DNA of 64,000 bases from positions 62,001 to 126,000 of the forward strand of contig SUXZ01000005.1 of the NCBI GenBank assembly GCA_015060685.1, in the 5' to 3' direction. Positions 30,779 through 38,156 of this stretch are shown here, piece after piece (the stretch's first letter is position 1; every line of letters begins with the position of its first letter). The DNA comes from Mediterranea massiliensis (GTDB taxonomy: Bacteria; Bacteroidota; Bacteroidia; Bacteroidales; Bacteroidaceae). Below the pieces are notes generated by a model. It was not told the origin of the DNA and made no database searches. It saw only the letters and a program-made list of their open reading frames with translations. The position numbers and the translations under genes were made by a program.

Positions 30779-32205
30779 ACGGGCATCAGCCCCATCTTGG
30801 CGGCTTTGGCCAGCATAAACTCCCTGGCGGCTTCGTATTCGTTGGGGATAATGCCATCGAGGATTGCATCCTTGATGGCGCTTTTTATCAAGCCCACCTC
30901 CCTGCAGGGCTGTAGTCCGAAGGTAGCCATAATCTCCTCTCCGCTGACGGGTGGCTGGAAGTTCCTGATGCGGTCGCGCTCTTCCAGGTCCTTCAGCTTC
31001 TGGCGCACCAGTTGGAAGTTTTGCAGGAAGCGTTGCTTGCGCTCCATGTTCTTCGAGGTAATGTCTGCCTCGCACAGCAGCATCAGGTCGTCTATATCGT
31101 CGCCCGCCTCGAACAGCAGTCGGCGCACGGCCGAGTCGGTAACCTCCTCGTCGGCAATCACAATGGGGCGCATGTGCAGGCTAACCAGCTTCTGCACATA
31201 CTTCATCTTTTCGTTCATGGGCAGCTTCATGTTCCGGAAGATGGATGGAATCATCTTCTCGCCCACGAAGTTGTGGTTGTGGAATGTCCACCCCACCTTC
31301 TGCTCCCACCGCTTGGTGGCCGGCTTGGCAATGTCGTGCAGCAGCGCCGCCCAGCGCAGCCACAGGTTGTCGGTCTGCCGGCTGATGTTGTCCAGCACCT
31401 CCAGCGTATGATAGAAGTTGTCCTTGTGCGCCCGTCCGTTGCGTGTCTCCACCCCTTGCAGTGCGGCCAGTTCGGGGAAGATAAGGGGCAGCAGTCCCGA
31501 GCGGTCCAGCTCGATGAATCCCTTCGAGGGTGTGGGCGCCAGGATAATCTTGTTCAGCTCCTCGGCAATGCGCTCTTTGGATATGATTTTGATGCGCTCC
31601 ACATTGCGGCAGAGCGATTCGAATGTTTCGTCGTCGATGAAGAAGTTCAGCTGTGTGGCAAAGCGGATGCACCGCATCATGCGCAGGGGGTCGTCGCTGA
31701 AGGTTATGTCGGGGTCGAGCGGCGTGCGTATCAGGCGGTCCTTCATGTCGAGCATGCCGTCGAAGGGGTCCACCAGTTCGCCATATCGCTCCTTGTTCAG
31801 GCATACGGCCAGTGCGTTGATGGTAAAGTCGCGTCGGTTCTGGTCGTCCTCCAGTGTGCCGTCTTCCACAATGGGCTTGCGGCTGTCGTGTGTGTACGAC
31901 TCCCTCCGTGCGCCCACGAATTCCACCTCGGTGCCGCGATACTTCAGCTGCGCCGTGCCGAAGTTCTTGAACAGTGCCACGTGTGCGCCCCTGCCCAGTC
32001 GTTTGCCCAGTGCTTCGGCCATGGCTATGCCGCTGCCCACCACCACCACGTCGATGTCCTTCGACGGTCGTTGCAGGAAGATGTCGCGCACATATCCGCC
32101 CACCACGTAGCACTCCATGCCCAGCTCATCGGCCATTGCACCAATCAAATTGAATATCTTGTCGCTGAATCGTTCCTTCAGCTCGTCGGGAGTCAGTTCA
32201 ATCAT
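30775..32205 (-). CDS. CCA-adding/polyA polymerase family nucleotidyltransferase with HD domain
   Basis: 476-residue class II nucleotidyltransferase. N-terminal head has YVVGGYVRDIFLQRPSKDID with the two catalytic Asp (DIDVVVVG), then EFVGARRESY and the RRDFTINALAV motif. A C-terminal HD domain has WAALLHDIAKPATK near residue 290. Most likely it repairs or adds the 3' CCA of tRNAs; the tRNA-Ser in this window does not encode CCA, so such an enzyme is needed. A polyA polymerase role cannot be separated by sequence reading alone. Codon use is strikingly GC-rich. Confidence 0.9.
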   Translation of the reverse strand: MIELTPDELKERFSDKIFNLIGAMADELGMECYVVGGYVRDIFLQRPSKDIDVVVVGSGIAMAEALGKRLGRGAHVALFKNFGTAQLKYRGTEVEFVGARRESYTHDSRKPIVEDGTLEDDQNRRDFTINALAVCLNKERYGELVDPFDGMLDMKDRLIRTPLDPDITFSDDPLRMMRCIRFATQLNFFIDDETFESLCRNVERIKIISKERIAEELNKIILAPTPSKGFIELDRSGLLPLIFPELAALQGVETRNGRAHKDNFYHTLEVLDNISRQTDNLWLRWAALLHDIAKPATKRWEQKVGWTFHNHNFVGEKMIPSIFRNMKLPMNEKMKYVQKLVSLHMRPIVIADEEVTDSAVRRLLFEAGDDIDDLMLLCEADITSKNMERKQRFLQNFQLVRQKLKDLEERDRIRNFQPPVSGEEIMATFGLQPCREVGLIKSAIKDAILDGIIPNEYEAAREFMLAKAAKMGLMPV

Positions 32206-32224
32206 ATATTTTTCGTAAGCGGGT

Positions 32225-32233
32225 GCAAAGATA
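32225..32233 (-). promoter_or_regulatory. promoter of the CCA-enzyme gene (-7 TATCTTTGC)
   Basis: TATCTTTGC on the minus strand 20 bases before the ATG at 32205. The palindrome-cored 30-bp repeat lies immediately upstream, at 32255-32284. Confidence 0.65.
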
Positions 32234-32254
32234 GTATTTTTTTTTGTTAGTCCC

Positions 32255-32284
32255 TACTAACTTCACCGGTGAAGTTGGTGAAGT
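32255..32284 (+). repeat. 30-bp palindrome-cored repeat, copy 1
   Basis: 30-bp unit centred on AACTTCACCGGTGAAGTT (32259-32276), with GGTGAAGT to its right. The same unit occurs at 38546-38575 in this orientation and reversed at 38398-38427 and 39951-39980. It lies just past the stop codon of the DUF3987 gene and marks the left edge of the accessory block. Confidence 0.85.
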
Positions 32285-32295
32285 GGTGAAGTGCA

Positions 32296-34650
32296 TTACC
32301 TGCACTTCCTCCACACACCCTTGCGAAGTTTCTCTGTCCACCCCATGGCAGTCCATCGGATGGGAATCATGGAGAGGGCCGATTCGGAGAAGCCTTCGCC
32401 TTTTGCCCGGCGTACATCGTCGATGGTAAATTCCGTGGGCAGCACATCCAGGATGTTCCGCTGCTTGGGGTTGTATGCCTTTATGCTTTGGTCTATGGCC
32501 TGCCATCCTTCGCCAAAGAGCTTGCACTGCTCCATCAGGGTATAGTCGGCCATCAGCCGTGCAAAGGCAGCTGCCTGCGAGGGTTGCTCCTGTCCGTCTG
32601 CCTGCTCCAGTATGCGGCAGATTACGCCACATCGGAAGCCTATTACGGCGGCCCGCTTGCGGTAGGTATCCTTCACCAGGTCCATTGTTTCGAGTGCCTC
32701 CAGCCGTTTCTCTTCCACCCATCCGTCCATTTCGGCGGCCACGTCGTCTGCCTGCACCGTTCCTTTGGCATCGGTCAGCAGCTGCACCGCCTTCCGTATG
32801 TTCTCCTGCTGTTCGGGCGTCATCTGCTCGAAGCGCGTCATGGGTTGGAATCGGTTGTCGGGCATTTCGCCCAGCATGATTCGGCTGGAGAGTCCGTTTT
32901 CCAGGTTGCCTGTCTTGAAGCATCGTTGCAGTGCGCCGTAGGTGCCCAGGATGGTCCAGTTGTACTTGACGTTCACGATGCCGCTTTCGGCATTGTCCGA
33001 GTTGTAGTCCTGCCCCCACTCTCCCCAGTCGAAGGCCATTCGATACACGTCGTACTTGGCGCTCCAGCTGCCTGCTCCGTTGGTTTTCAGCAGGGTGTCC
33101 AGCTCTTCGCCGAAGGAGTAGAGCGTATCGCCTTTGGATAGCTTCATGCGCTTCAGCAGGGTGGAGTTCGACACGGTAACGGGCACGTAGCGTATGTGGC
33201 TTTCGGGTGGTGCTTCGCCCTTTTCGTTGGCCGAGCGTTGTTTGTTCCGCTTCTTCCACGCCTCTTCTTTCCTGCGTTCTTCGGCGTCGGCCTCGGCCAT
33301 GGGCATCAGCCACTTCTCCACCACGTTCTTGCATGCCGATTTTCCGCTGGCCTGTTCGCCCACAACGATGGCCATCAGCGCCATGGGTTGCAGGCGTCCG
33401 TCGGCATAGATGGCTTGTGCGTGGCAGGCATAGGCCGATGCAACGGGCATCAGTCCTGTCAGCACGGGCAGTTTCATGGTTCGGGGCAGGGCGGCCAGCG
33501 AGTCGTCCAGTCCGATGGGCAGGCGTATGGCTTCGAGGCGTTGCAGCAGTTCGTCTGTGCGGCCTTTCTGCCAGCTGTCGGCGGCGTGTTCTTCGCGTGC
33601 GGGTGTGTGCTGTGCGTTTGGGGCGATGGGTGTGCCGTCGTCGTTCAGGTTCATCACCTCGCGGAAGGTCCATGCAAAGTCGTTGCTCACGGGCTTGTTA
33701 GGGTCGGTGTAGTTGGCATAGAAGTCGGCCACGAGCTGCCAGCAGTCGGGTTCTTTGGTGTACTTGGGTGCCAGCTTCTTCAGTCCTCCCATCAGCTCTT
33801 CTTTGGTCAGCAGGCGGCAGATGCCGGTGGATAGCAGGTTGACGAACATGTAGTGACGCTGCCCCTTGTGCTCCAGTGCTGCCTGGCTGATGCCCCGCTT
33901 CTCCATGGCCTTGGCTATAATCATCATTACGCGCTTGGTGGGGCGCTTGCAGGGCCATTTTAGTGAGTTAGTGTGGTGGTGTGGTAGTGAGTTAGTGTGG
34001 TGGTGAGTTGTGAGTGCTGAGTTGTGGGTTCTGAGTTGTGAGTTAGCGGGTTGGCTGATGGGGAAGGGCATCTTGTAATCGGGGTCGATGGGTGCAAACA
34101 GGGCGGCTTCGTCCAGGTGGAGCAGGTAGCTTCGGGGCACGGCAAAGCTGACGCGGGCCATGTCCTTCACGCAGCCGTCGTAGTCGCCATCGACCAGTGC
34201 GTTGGCCAGGGAGTATTGTGCGTTGGCCAGGCTGATGCCGGGTGCTACCTTGAACACCAGTCGCACGCCTTCCATCGAGGGTGTGATGTGTGCCAGCACA
34301 ATGCCCAGTTCGCCGATGCGTGGGGCTACGTGGCTGTTGAACCATTCCGAGGGGTTGGCCACGTGGTCTTTGTCGTAGATGCACAGTCCGCTGGCCTGGG
34401 CGTTCTTGTCCATTCGGCGGCCATTGCCTTGGTAGTGTGCCTGAAAGGTGAATCCGGGCAACTGTTTCTTCAGTTGGTCTTTCAGGGTCTTATATTCATC
34501 GGCTGTCAGCTCTCCGCGCAGCAGTTGTTCGCGTGCATCCTCTATCTGTGCGCACACGTCGGCCACTTGGGGCGAGTCGATGGTTTGGGCAAATAGGGCG
34601 GGCGTGCATTGGCGCGCCCAGCTCCTTACTGATTTTACGTAGTCGAACAT
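32296..34650 (-). CDS. BT4734-like / DUF3987 ATPase (VirE-associated family)
   Basis: 784 residues. The N-terminal ~190 residues match the BT4734-like domain (starts MFDYVKSVRSWARQ; contains FQAHYQGNGRRM and IVLAHITPSMEGVRLVFKVA). A middle primase-associated-like helical part (DCWQLVADFYANYT) precedes a DUF3987 domain with Walker A VVGEQASGKSACK near residue 429 and an acidic stretch LYSFGEELDTLL that could be Walker B. Proteins of this type are common near capsule loci and mobile islands in Bacteroidales and resemble primase/helicase fusions; their role is not established. Residues ~200-231 are a low-complexity insertion rich in His, Thr, Asn and Ser encoded by microrepeats (33961-34048). 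Last gene of the amidase operon. Confidence 0.82.
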   Translation of the reverse strand: MFDYVKSVRSWARQCTPALFAQTIDSPQVADVCAQIEDAREQLLRGELTADEYKTLKDQLKKQLPGFTFQAHYQGNGRRMDKNAQASGLCIYDKDHVANPSEWFNSHVAPRIGELGIVLAHITPSMEGVRLVFKVAPGISLANAQYSLANALVDGDYDGCVKDMARVSFAVPRSYLLHLDEAALFAPIDPDYKMPFPISQPANSQLRTHNSALTTHHHTNSLPHHHTNSLKWPCKRPTKRVMMIIAKAMEKRGISQAALEHKGQRHYMFVNLLSTGICRLLTKEELMGGLKKLAPKYTKEPDCWQLVADFYANYTDPNKPVSNDFAWTFREVMNLNDDGTPIAPNAQHTPAREEHAADSWQKGRTDELLQRLEAIRLPIGLDDSLAALPRTMKLPVLTGLMPVASAYACHAQAIYADGRLQPMALMAIVVGEQASGKSACKNVVEKWLMPMAEADAEERRKEEAWKKRNKQRSANEKGEAPPESHIRYVPVTVSNSTLLKRMKLSKGDTLYSFGEELDTLLKTNGAGSWSAKYDVYRMAFDWGEWGQDYNSDNAESGIVNVKYNWTILGTYGALQRCFKTGNLENGLSSRIMLGEMPDNRFQPMTRFEQMTPEQQENIRKAVQLLTDAKGTVQADDVAAEMDGWVEEKRLEALETMDLVKDTYRKRAAVIGFRCGVICRILEQADGQEQPSQAAAFARLMADYTLMEQCKLFGEGWQAIDQSIKAYNPKQRNILDVLPTEFTIDDVRRAKGEGFSESALSMIPIRWTAMGWTEKLRKGVWRKCR
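33961..34048. repeat. microrepeat run inside the DUF3987 gene
   Basis: About 88 bp of GAGTTGTGAGT/GTGGTGGTG-type microrepeats in frame within the coding sequence, the same family as the intergenic runs at 34651-34690, 35021-35056 and 39992-40208. It encodes a segment with HHHTNSLPHHHTNSL that does not look like part of a folded domain. Confidence 0.75.
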
Positions 34651-34723
34651 GATATGAGTTGTGAGTTATGAGTTGTGAGTTGTGAGTTTTAATTTTTAAT
34701 TTTTAACTTTTAATTTTTAACTT
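34651..34723. repeat. intergenic microrepeats (GAGTTGTGAGT, TTTTTAATTTTTAACTTT)
   Basis: The whole gap between the DUF3987 gene and the 98-residue gene consists of two microrepeat types: GAGTTGTGAGTTATGAGTT and a run of TTTTTAA-like units. Confidence 0.7.
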
Positions 34724-35020
34724 TTAATTCTCAAAGAATTCGGCCGCTTCGCTGCAATCGTCCATGATGACGAGCTTGGGAAACTCGGTGTATCTGCGTT
34801 TTATGCGCAGGTGCAGTTCGTACTGCTCGTCGGTCTTCACGGCCTTGCCGCACTTCAGGGGGTACTCCACGCGCGATGCATCGTCCTTGCTGCGCGATGG
34901 TGCGTAGGGGCGGAAGTTTCCGGTTGTTGGGTTAACGAGGCGGATAGAGCCTTTTACTACTCGGTTGCTGGCCAGCAATTGTGCTACACATTCGTCTGGC
35001 ATTTGGATTGTAATGTTCAT
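34724..35020 (-). CDS. small conserved-looking protein of unknown function
   Basis: 98 residues, no signal peptide or membrane segment. It begins MNITIQMPDECVAQLLASNR and contains a charged centre (RSKDDASRVEYPLKCGKAVK) and a C-terminal KLVIMDDCSEAAEFFEN. I do not recognise a domain. It sits between the amidase and DUF3987 genes in the same direction with short gaps (36 and 73 bp, both filled with microrepeats), so it is probably translated from that operon. Confidence 0.6.
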   Translation of the reverse strand: MNITIQMPDECVAQLLASNRVVKGSIRLVNPTTGNFRPYAPSRSKDDASRVEYPLKCGKAVKTDEQYELHLRIKRRYTEFPKLVIMDDCSEAAEFFEN

Positions 35021-35056
35021 GATATGAGTTGTGAGTTATGAGTTATGAGTTGTGAG
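35021..35056. repeat. intergenic microrepeats (GAGTTGTGAGTTATGAGTT)
   Basis: Tandem ATGAGTT/GTGAGTT units filling the 36-bp gap between the amidase and the small gene, matching those at 34651-34690. Confidence 0.7.
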
Positions 35057-35497
35057 TTAATAAAATTCTCTCTTCACGGAAAAGCAGGGGCACTCCTTGG
35101 ATTTGTCGAACTCCTTATGTCCGTGTACCGTTGCCTTGGGATAGCGTTTCAGCAGGTTTACGACCAGCTGATGCAACGCAAGCTTCTGCAGCGGGGTGCG
35201 GGTATCCATGGCGATGGAGCCATGCTCGTCCAGTCCGCCCACGTAGGCAATGCCGATAGCCCGATGGTTATGATCCAGGCAATGCGCTCCCACGGCCATT
35301 TCCGGGCGGCCCGGGTGTATGCTGCCATCGCGATAAACCACGTAGTGGTAGCCGATGCACTGCCAGCCTCGTGCGCGGTGCCATTGGTCGATTTCCTGCA
35401 CGGTGAAGTCGTGTCCTGCCGGTGTGGCGGTGCAGTGGATGATGATTTCGTCGGTTGTTTCCCGCTTGGGGAGTTCGTCGTAAATTTCATTTTTCAT
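35057..35497 (-). CDS. N-acetylmuramoyl-L-alanine amidase (amidase_2, PGRP-like)
   Basis: 146 residues from the ATG at 35497, which follows an A-rich leader; the frame stays open upstream to 35575 but that extension has no domain content. The amidase_2 zinc-site pattern is visible: first His in TDEIIIHCTATPAG, then DQWHRARGWQCIGYHYVVYR with the second conserved residues, and the C-terminal TVHGHKEFDKSKECPCF with the third His and a Cys-containing end as in T7-lysozyme-like enzymes. It would cut the amide bond between muramic acid and L-alanine. No signal peptide, as in phage-type lysins. Such amidases accompany HU-like/VirE-type genes in Bacteroidales. Confidence 0.88.
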   Translation of the reverse strand: MKNEIYDELPKRETTDEIIIHCTATPAGHDFTVQEIDQWHRARGWQCIGYHYVVYRDGSIHPGRPEMAVGAHCLDHNHRAIGIAYVGGLDEHGSIAMDTRTPLQKLALHQLVVNLLKRYPKATVHGHKEFDKSKECPCFSVKREFY

Positions 35498-35542
35498 ATT
35501 AATGTTTGTTTTAATTCGGGGGATTTCTTTCCTCCGACACGA

Positions 35543-35550
35543 CGAAATTA
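35543..35550 (-). promoter_or_regulatory. possible promoter of the amidase operon (TAATTTCG)
   Basis: TAATTTCG on the minus strand differs by one base from TAnnTTTG and lies 46 bases before the amidase ATG, just after the terminator of the upstream gene pair. Confidence 0.35.
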
Positions 35551-35560
35551 GTGCATAAAA

Positions 35561-35592
35561 AAAAGACTGCATCACGATGGATGCAATCTTTT
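35561..35592 (-). terminator. terminator after the Gly-motif gene pair
   Basis: On the minus strand AAGATTGCATC pairs with GATGCAGTCTT (one G-U) over a six-base loop and is followed by a T run. It lies 65 bp after the stop of the gene at 35657. Confidence 0.75.
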
Positions 35593-35656
35593 ATGGGTGG
35601 ACAAGAAGAAACAAGTGGCCGACAAGTGCGGACAAGTTTTCCGACAAGTTTAGGGG

Positions 35657-36007
35657 TTAAATTTGGTTATTCCAGTTCTGCAATGTAAGCGGATATAGCC
35701 CTGCATCGTGCAGCAGTTGCCACAGGGGTTTGTGGCACGATGCATCGCTTATTTTTCTCTCTTTTACGAGCTGTTCTACCATGGCGGTTATCTGCGTAGG
35801 CTTGGCTCCCTTGATGGCATCGAGGAAGCGGGCGGCCTCGTCGGGGTAGCCATAGAAGATGGGTGTAAGGGCGGCTACCAGCGGTTCGTCCTCCGCGCTG
35901 GTCTGTACCACCTTGCCGTCCTGATATACGTTTATGGTGCCTCCGCCCACGTTCATCTGGCCGTTGTTCACAATGGCTCCCGGCTGAAAGTTATTGGTTA
36001 TTTCCAT
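35657..36007 (-). CDS. unknown protein with N-terminal Gly-rich motif (partner 2)
   Basis: 116 residues from the ATG at 36007; a TTG one codon earlier is not needed. The N-terminus MEITNNFQPGAIVNNGQMN continues into VGGGTINVYQDGK, a Gly/Asn-rich beta-prone motif. The same motif (NDGQANIGGGTIAIGG) ends the protein encoded just upstream. The rest, LVAALTPIFYGYPDEAARFL and a helical C-terminus ending LYPLTLQNWNNQI, is a small helical domain I cannot name. Only 4 bp separate it from the upstream stop, and a perfect AGGAGG lies 8 bp before the ATG, rare in this phylum. The arrangement resembles partner genes that share amyloid-type signalling motifs; this is inference. Confidence 0.65.
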   Translation of the reverse strand: MEITNNFQPGAIVNNGQMNVGGGTINVYQDGKVVQTSAEDEPLVAALTPIFYGYPDEAARFLDAIKGAKPTQITAMVEQLVKERKISDASCHKPLWQLLHDAGLYPLTLQNWNNQI

Positions 36008-36011
36008 CAAT

Positions 36012-36473
36012 TTATCCTCCTATCGCTATCGTTCCACCGCCAATGTTAGCTTGCCCGTCGTTGGTTATGGAGTAGGGTGTGTACATGTTCTGAATGGGTT
36101 GCAGGATGGGTGCGCTTGCCTTTTGCCGCTCCAGTTGGCGCTGGTGGGCTTTCTCTTCTTGTTTTCGCTGTCGGTCGTGGGCGCATTTTTTCATGTCATT
36201 AACAATGTACACAAACTCTTTGGGCACATTATCCTCTCCGAAGAATGCGTCTTTGATGGTGTCGGCCAATTGGTCGATAAACTGCGTGTCGGTGTTGCGC
36301 TCTAAAGCCGCATTACAGATGCGGTTTAGGCAGTACACCATTGTTTCCCGACCTATTTCGCCTTTTACTTGCTCTGCAAATTTCTCTGTGATGAGCGCAA
36401 GGCGTTTTTGTGCGACTTCGGAAACAGTGAATTTCATAGGTTCTTTCTGCTCAAAAAATGAAAAACAATTCAT
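36012..36473 (-). CDS. unknown protein with C-terminal Gly-rich motif (partner 1)
   Basis: Up to 153 residues; an internal ATG at 36437 (MKFTVSEVAQKRLALITEKF) with AGAAAGAAC before it is a reasonable alternative start. The N-terminal ~95 residues are helical (ETMVYCLNRICNAALERNTD), followed by a charged, coil-like linker (KCAHDRQRKQEEKAHQRQL) and a C-terminal motif ITNDGQANIGGGTIAIGG. That end motif is repeated at the N-terminus of the next protein. No catalytic residues recognised. A TAATTTTGC -7 box is at 36535-36543. Base composition is lower in GC than the flanking DUF3987 and HU genes. Confidence 0.65.
   Translation of the reverse strand: MNCFSFFEQKEPMKFTVSEVAQKRLALITEKFAEQVKGEIGRETMVYCLNRICNAALERNTDTQFIDQLADTIKDAFFGEDNVPKEFVYIVNDMKKCAHDRQRKQEEKAHQRQLERQKASAPILQPIQNMYTPYSITNDGQANIGGGTIAIGG
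36016..36021 (-). promoter_or_regulatory. consensus Shine-Dalgarno AGGAGG
   Basis: AGGAGG on the minus strand eight bases before the ATG at 36007. It doubles as part of the last codons of the upstream gene. Bacteroidales genes usually lack such sites, so it supports this start and suggests translational coupling of the pair. Confidence 0.6.
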
Positions 36474-36534
36474 TTATTATATAGGTTTTAAGAAATTAAT
36501 AATGGCACACCTCTCGGTGTACTGTCGTCTGCTT

Positions 36535-36543
36535 GCAAAATTA
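36535..36543 (-). promoter_or_regulatory. promoter of the Gly-motif gene pair (-7 TAATTTTGC)
   Basis: TAATTTTGC on the minus strand fits the -7 consensus; a CTTGC lies near the -33 position. The leader to the first ATG is about 55 bases. Confidence 0.55.
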
Positions 36544-36670
36544 GTATGCCATTTTCATTCTTGCAAGAAAAAATGCAGAAAGTTTTTAACCGATGTTTCA
36601 ACTATTTTAGCACCCCCTCTTACAGCCTATCAGGAGCGGGGTGGAGCAGCATCAATGGGCCGAAGGACAA

Positions 36671-36702
36671 AAAGGGCTGCACCGAAGTGCAACCTTTAAG
36701 AG
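36671..36702 (-). terminator. intrinsic terminator of the lipoprotein operon
   Basis: On the minus strand GGTTGCAC-TTCG-GTGCAGCC, a C(UUCG)G tetraloop hairpin, followed by TTTTTG. It lies 20 bp beyond the lipoprotein stop codon. Confidence 0.85.
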
Positions 36703-36722
36703 ATTATTTTTTTGGAGAGGGG

Positions 36723-37712
36723 TTATACTGGTTCAACCCATTTATCTTCAGCGCCAACGGTAGTAGGACCATCAAAAATCACGGCATCACCATTTTTCAA
36801 GTCAGTCTTTCCTGGAAATTCACGGTAATATTCATTATCATCAGCATCATAAAAAATAAACAAAAAATAGCCTAAACCTACTTTATCAAGCTTTGACTGA
36901 TTAACTCCATCCGGTGCTACTTGCCACGGACTGGCATAGATTGAAATGCCATCTTCATTATCATGAACCCAAGCACCATATGGATCAAAGGGTTCTCCCA
37001 CGGGATTCAATTCAACACCGGTAGGTGTAATAGTACCACCAGCATAGGCTGTCATTGTTCCCGCATACTCCACTGTATAATCATCCTCTACATTTAAATC
37101 CTTGATAGTGAATTGGGCTACTTGGGGAATCATGGTGATGGTCAAAGTTAATACGCCACCGCTTGCACTATAAGTACCATCCTCGCAAGTCATGATACAT
37201 TCGCCTAAAGGATTAGGAATATCCTTTTCTAAGTAATAGTCGTAATCCTCATTATCACGAGCATTAGAATAAATATTTATACCGGTAAGTTGAGCAGCAG
37301 GTATAGCAGCCAATGGGATTGGTGCAAAATAACTAATACCTGAAGAGCAATAAATGGCTTTCAAGTCACCGCTGCTGGGTAAAGAGGCCAAATATGAATC
37401 TGTTGCTGTCAAACCGGGATTTTCCCATTCCCCATCAGCAGCATCAAAAAACAACACCACTTCCTTCCAACTGGTTCCATCATACTTTAGCGCTATCAGA
37501 TGCTCAAAATCGTCGTCCAACACAACTATCACTTCATCTCCATTTTCCCAACCGGTACGAGGAGTACGAGTATCTTCGCCAAAGCCCGGCTTATCCATAT
37601 TTACCACTACCTTGATGGCTTTCTTTTCGCTCACTTGGATGGCATCCTCTTCCTGGCTGCATCCGGTAAAGGCAAGCACAAGGGCTGCCAATGCAAGAAA
37701 TATCTTTTTCAT
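36723..37712 (-). CDS. fimbrillin-like (Mfa-like) lipoprotein
   Basis: 329 residues with lipoprotein signal MKKIFLALAALVLAFTGCSQ (Cys18). The mature part is beta-rich and resembles Bacteroidales fimbrillin-like proteins: an early KKAIKVVVNMDKPGFGEDTR, then TGWENGDEVIVVLDD, a long mid-section of short beta strands (GVLTLTITMIPQVAQFTIKD) and an acidic C-terminus with EFPGKTDLKNGDAVIFDG. It is likely anchored at the outer membrane; a pilus subunit role is possible but no assembly genes are adjacent. It is preceded by a 46-residue gene at 34 bp and ends at a UUCG terminator. Coding sequence is lower in GC than flanking genes. Confidence 0.7.
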   Translation of the reverse strand: MKKIFLALAALVLAFTGCSQEEDAIQVSEKKAIKVVVNMDKPGFGEDTRTPRTGWENGDEVIVVLDDDFEHLIALKYDGTSWKEVVLFFDAADGEWENPGLTATDSYLASLPSSGDLKAIYCSSGISYFAPIPLAAIPAAQLTGINIYSNARDNEDYDYYLEKDIPNPLGECIMTCEDGTYSASGGVLTLTITMIPQVAQFTIKDLNVEDDYTVEYAGTMTAYAGGTITPTGVELNPVGEPFDPYGAWVHDNEDGISIYASPWQVAPDGVNQSKLDKVGLGYFLFIFYDADDNEYYREFPGKTDLKNGDAVIFDGPTTVGAEDKWVEPV

Positions 37713-37746
37713 TTTTCGTTCTTGTTTTAGTTGTTATACATGCTGT

Positions 37747-37887
37747 TTATCCCCAATCATCTTCACCGCCAGGACCGCCAAATGGCGTAAAATACGGGGT
37801 ACCCGATGCTTGAAATCCTTGTTCTACCTCTACTTCTACTATCTCCACCTGTGGAGCTTCGTAGTCTTGAAATACTGTTTCTTTCAT
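37747..37887 (-). CDS. 46-residue acidic peptide upstream of the fimbrillin-like gene
   Basis: Begins MKETVFQDYEAPQVEIVEVE, continues VEQGFQASGTPYFTPF and ends GGPGGEDDWG. It is acidic and alternates hydrophobic and charged residues in its first half, with a Gly/Pro-rich tail. I recall similar short proteins with an APxVEVVEVxVExGF core in Bacteroidales, but none has a known function. It has no signal peptide or Cys. The leader before its ATG (TATAAACAACTAAAAACATT) resembles that before the lipoprotein gene 34 bp downstream, which supports both being genes of one operon. Confidence 0.65.
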   Translation of the reverse strand: MKETVFQDYEAPQVEIVEVEVEQGFQASGTPYFTPFGGPGGEDDWG

Positions 37888-37919
37888 TTTCCGTAATGTT
37901 TTTAGTTGTTTATATTAGT

Positions 37920-38135
37920 TTATCTATTAAAAATGTTCCGGTTTATGGTGTCCCATCGTTTGCAATCAACACAAAAAGGGCGGCCTGCTGCATCGGGGAT
38001 AAATGCAACAAACCGCCCTGTAATGCTTGTAAGGGGGATTATGGGGTTATGAATAGCAACGCAACACGCCGGCGAGGTGGGAATTTTTACCCCCCCCATT
38101 TTGTTAATTTGTGTTAATATCTTTGCTATTCCCAT
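37920..38135 (-). CDS. possible 71-residue small protein
   Basis: Reading frame MGIAKILTQINKMGGVKIPT ... RPFCVDCKRWDTINRNIFNR beginning 22 bases after a TACATTTGC -7 box and ending 32 bp before the 46-residue gene. It has a CVDC pair and no signal peptide. Alternatively the start is the second Met, or the region is a long untranslated leader. Assignment rests on promoter spacing and operon position only. Confidence 0.35.
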   Translation of the reverse strand: MGIAKILTQINKMGGVKIPTSPACCVAIHNPIIPLTSITGRFVAFIPDAAGRPFCVDCKRWDTINRNIFNR

Positions 38136-38156
38136 GGTTAATAAATTGTTGTGCTT

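Noticed and set aside
31012..32250. 412-residue plus-strand frame over the CCA-enzyme gene
   Set aside because: Antisense to a gene with clear catalytic motifs; no domain of its own.
32255..32284. 30-bp repeat as an ordinary intrinsic terminator
   Set aside because: The core is a loopless palindrome with no T run, and copies at 38.4 and 38.5 kb are not at gene ends in a consistent direction.
32198..33673. 491-residue Arg-rich reading frame on the minus strand
   Set aside because: It is a shifted frame of the GC-rich DUF3987 gene with no recognisable domain.
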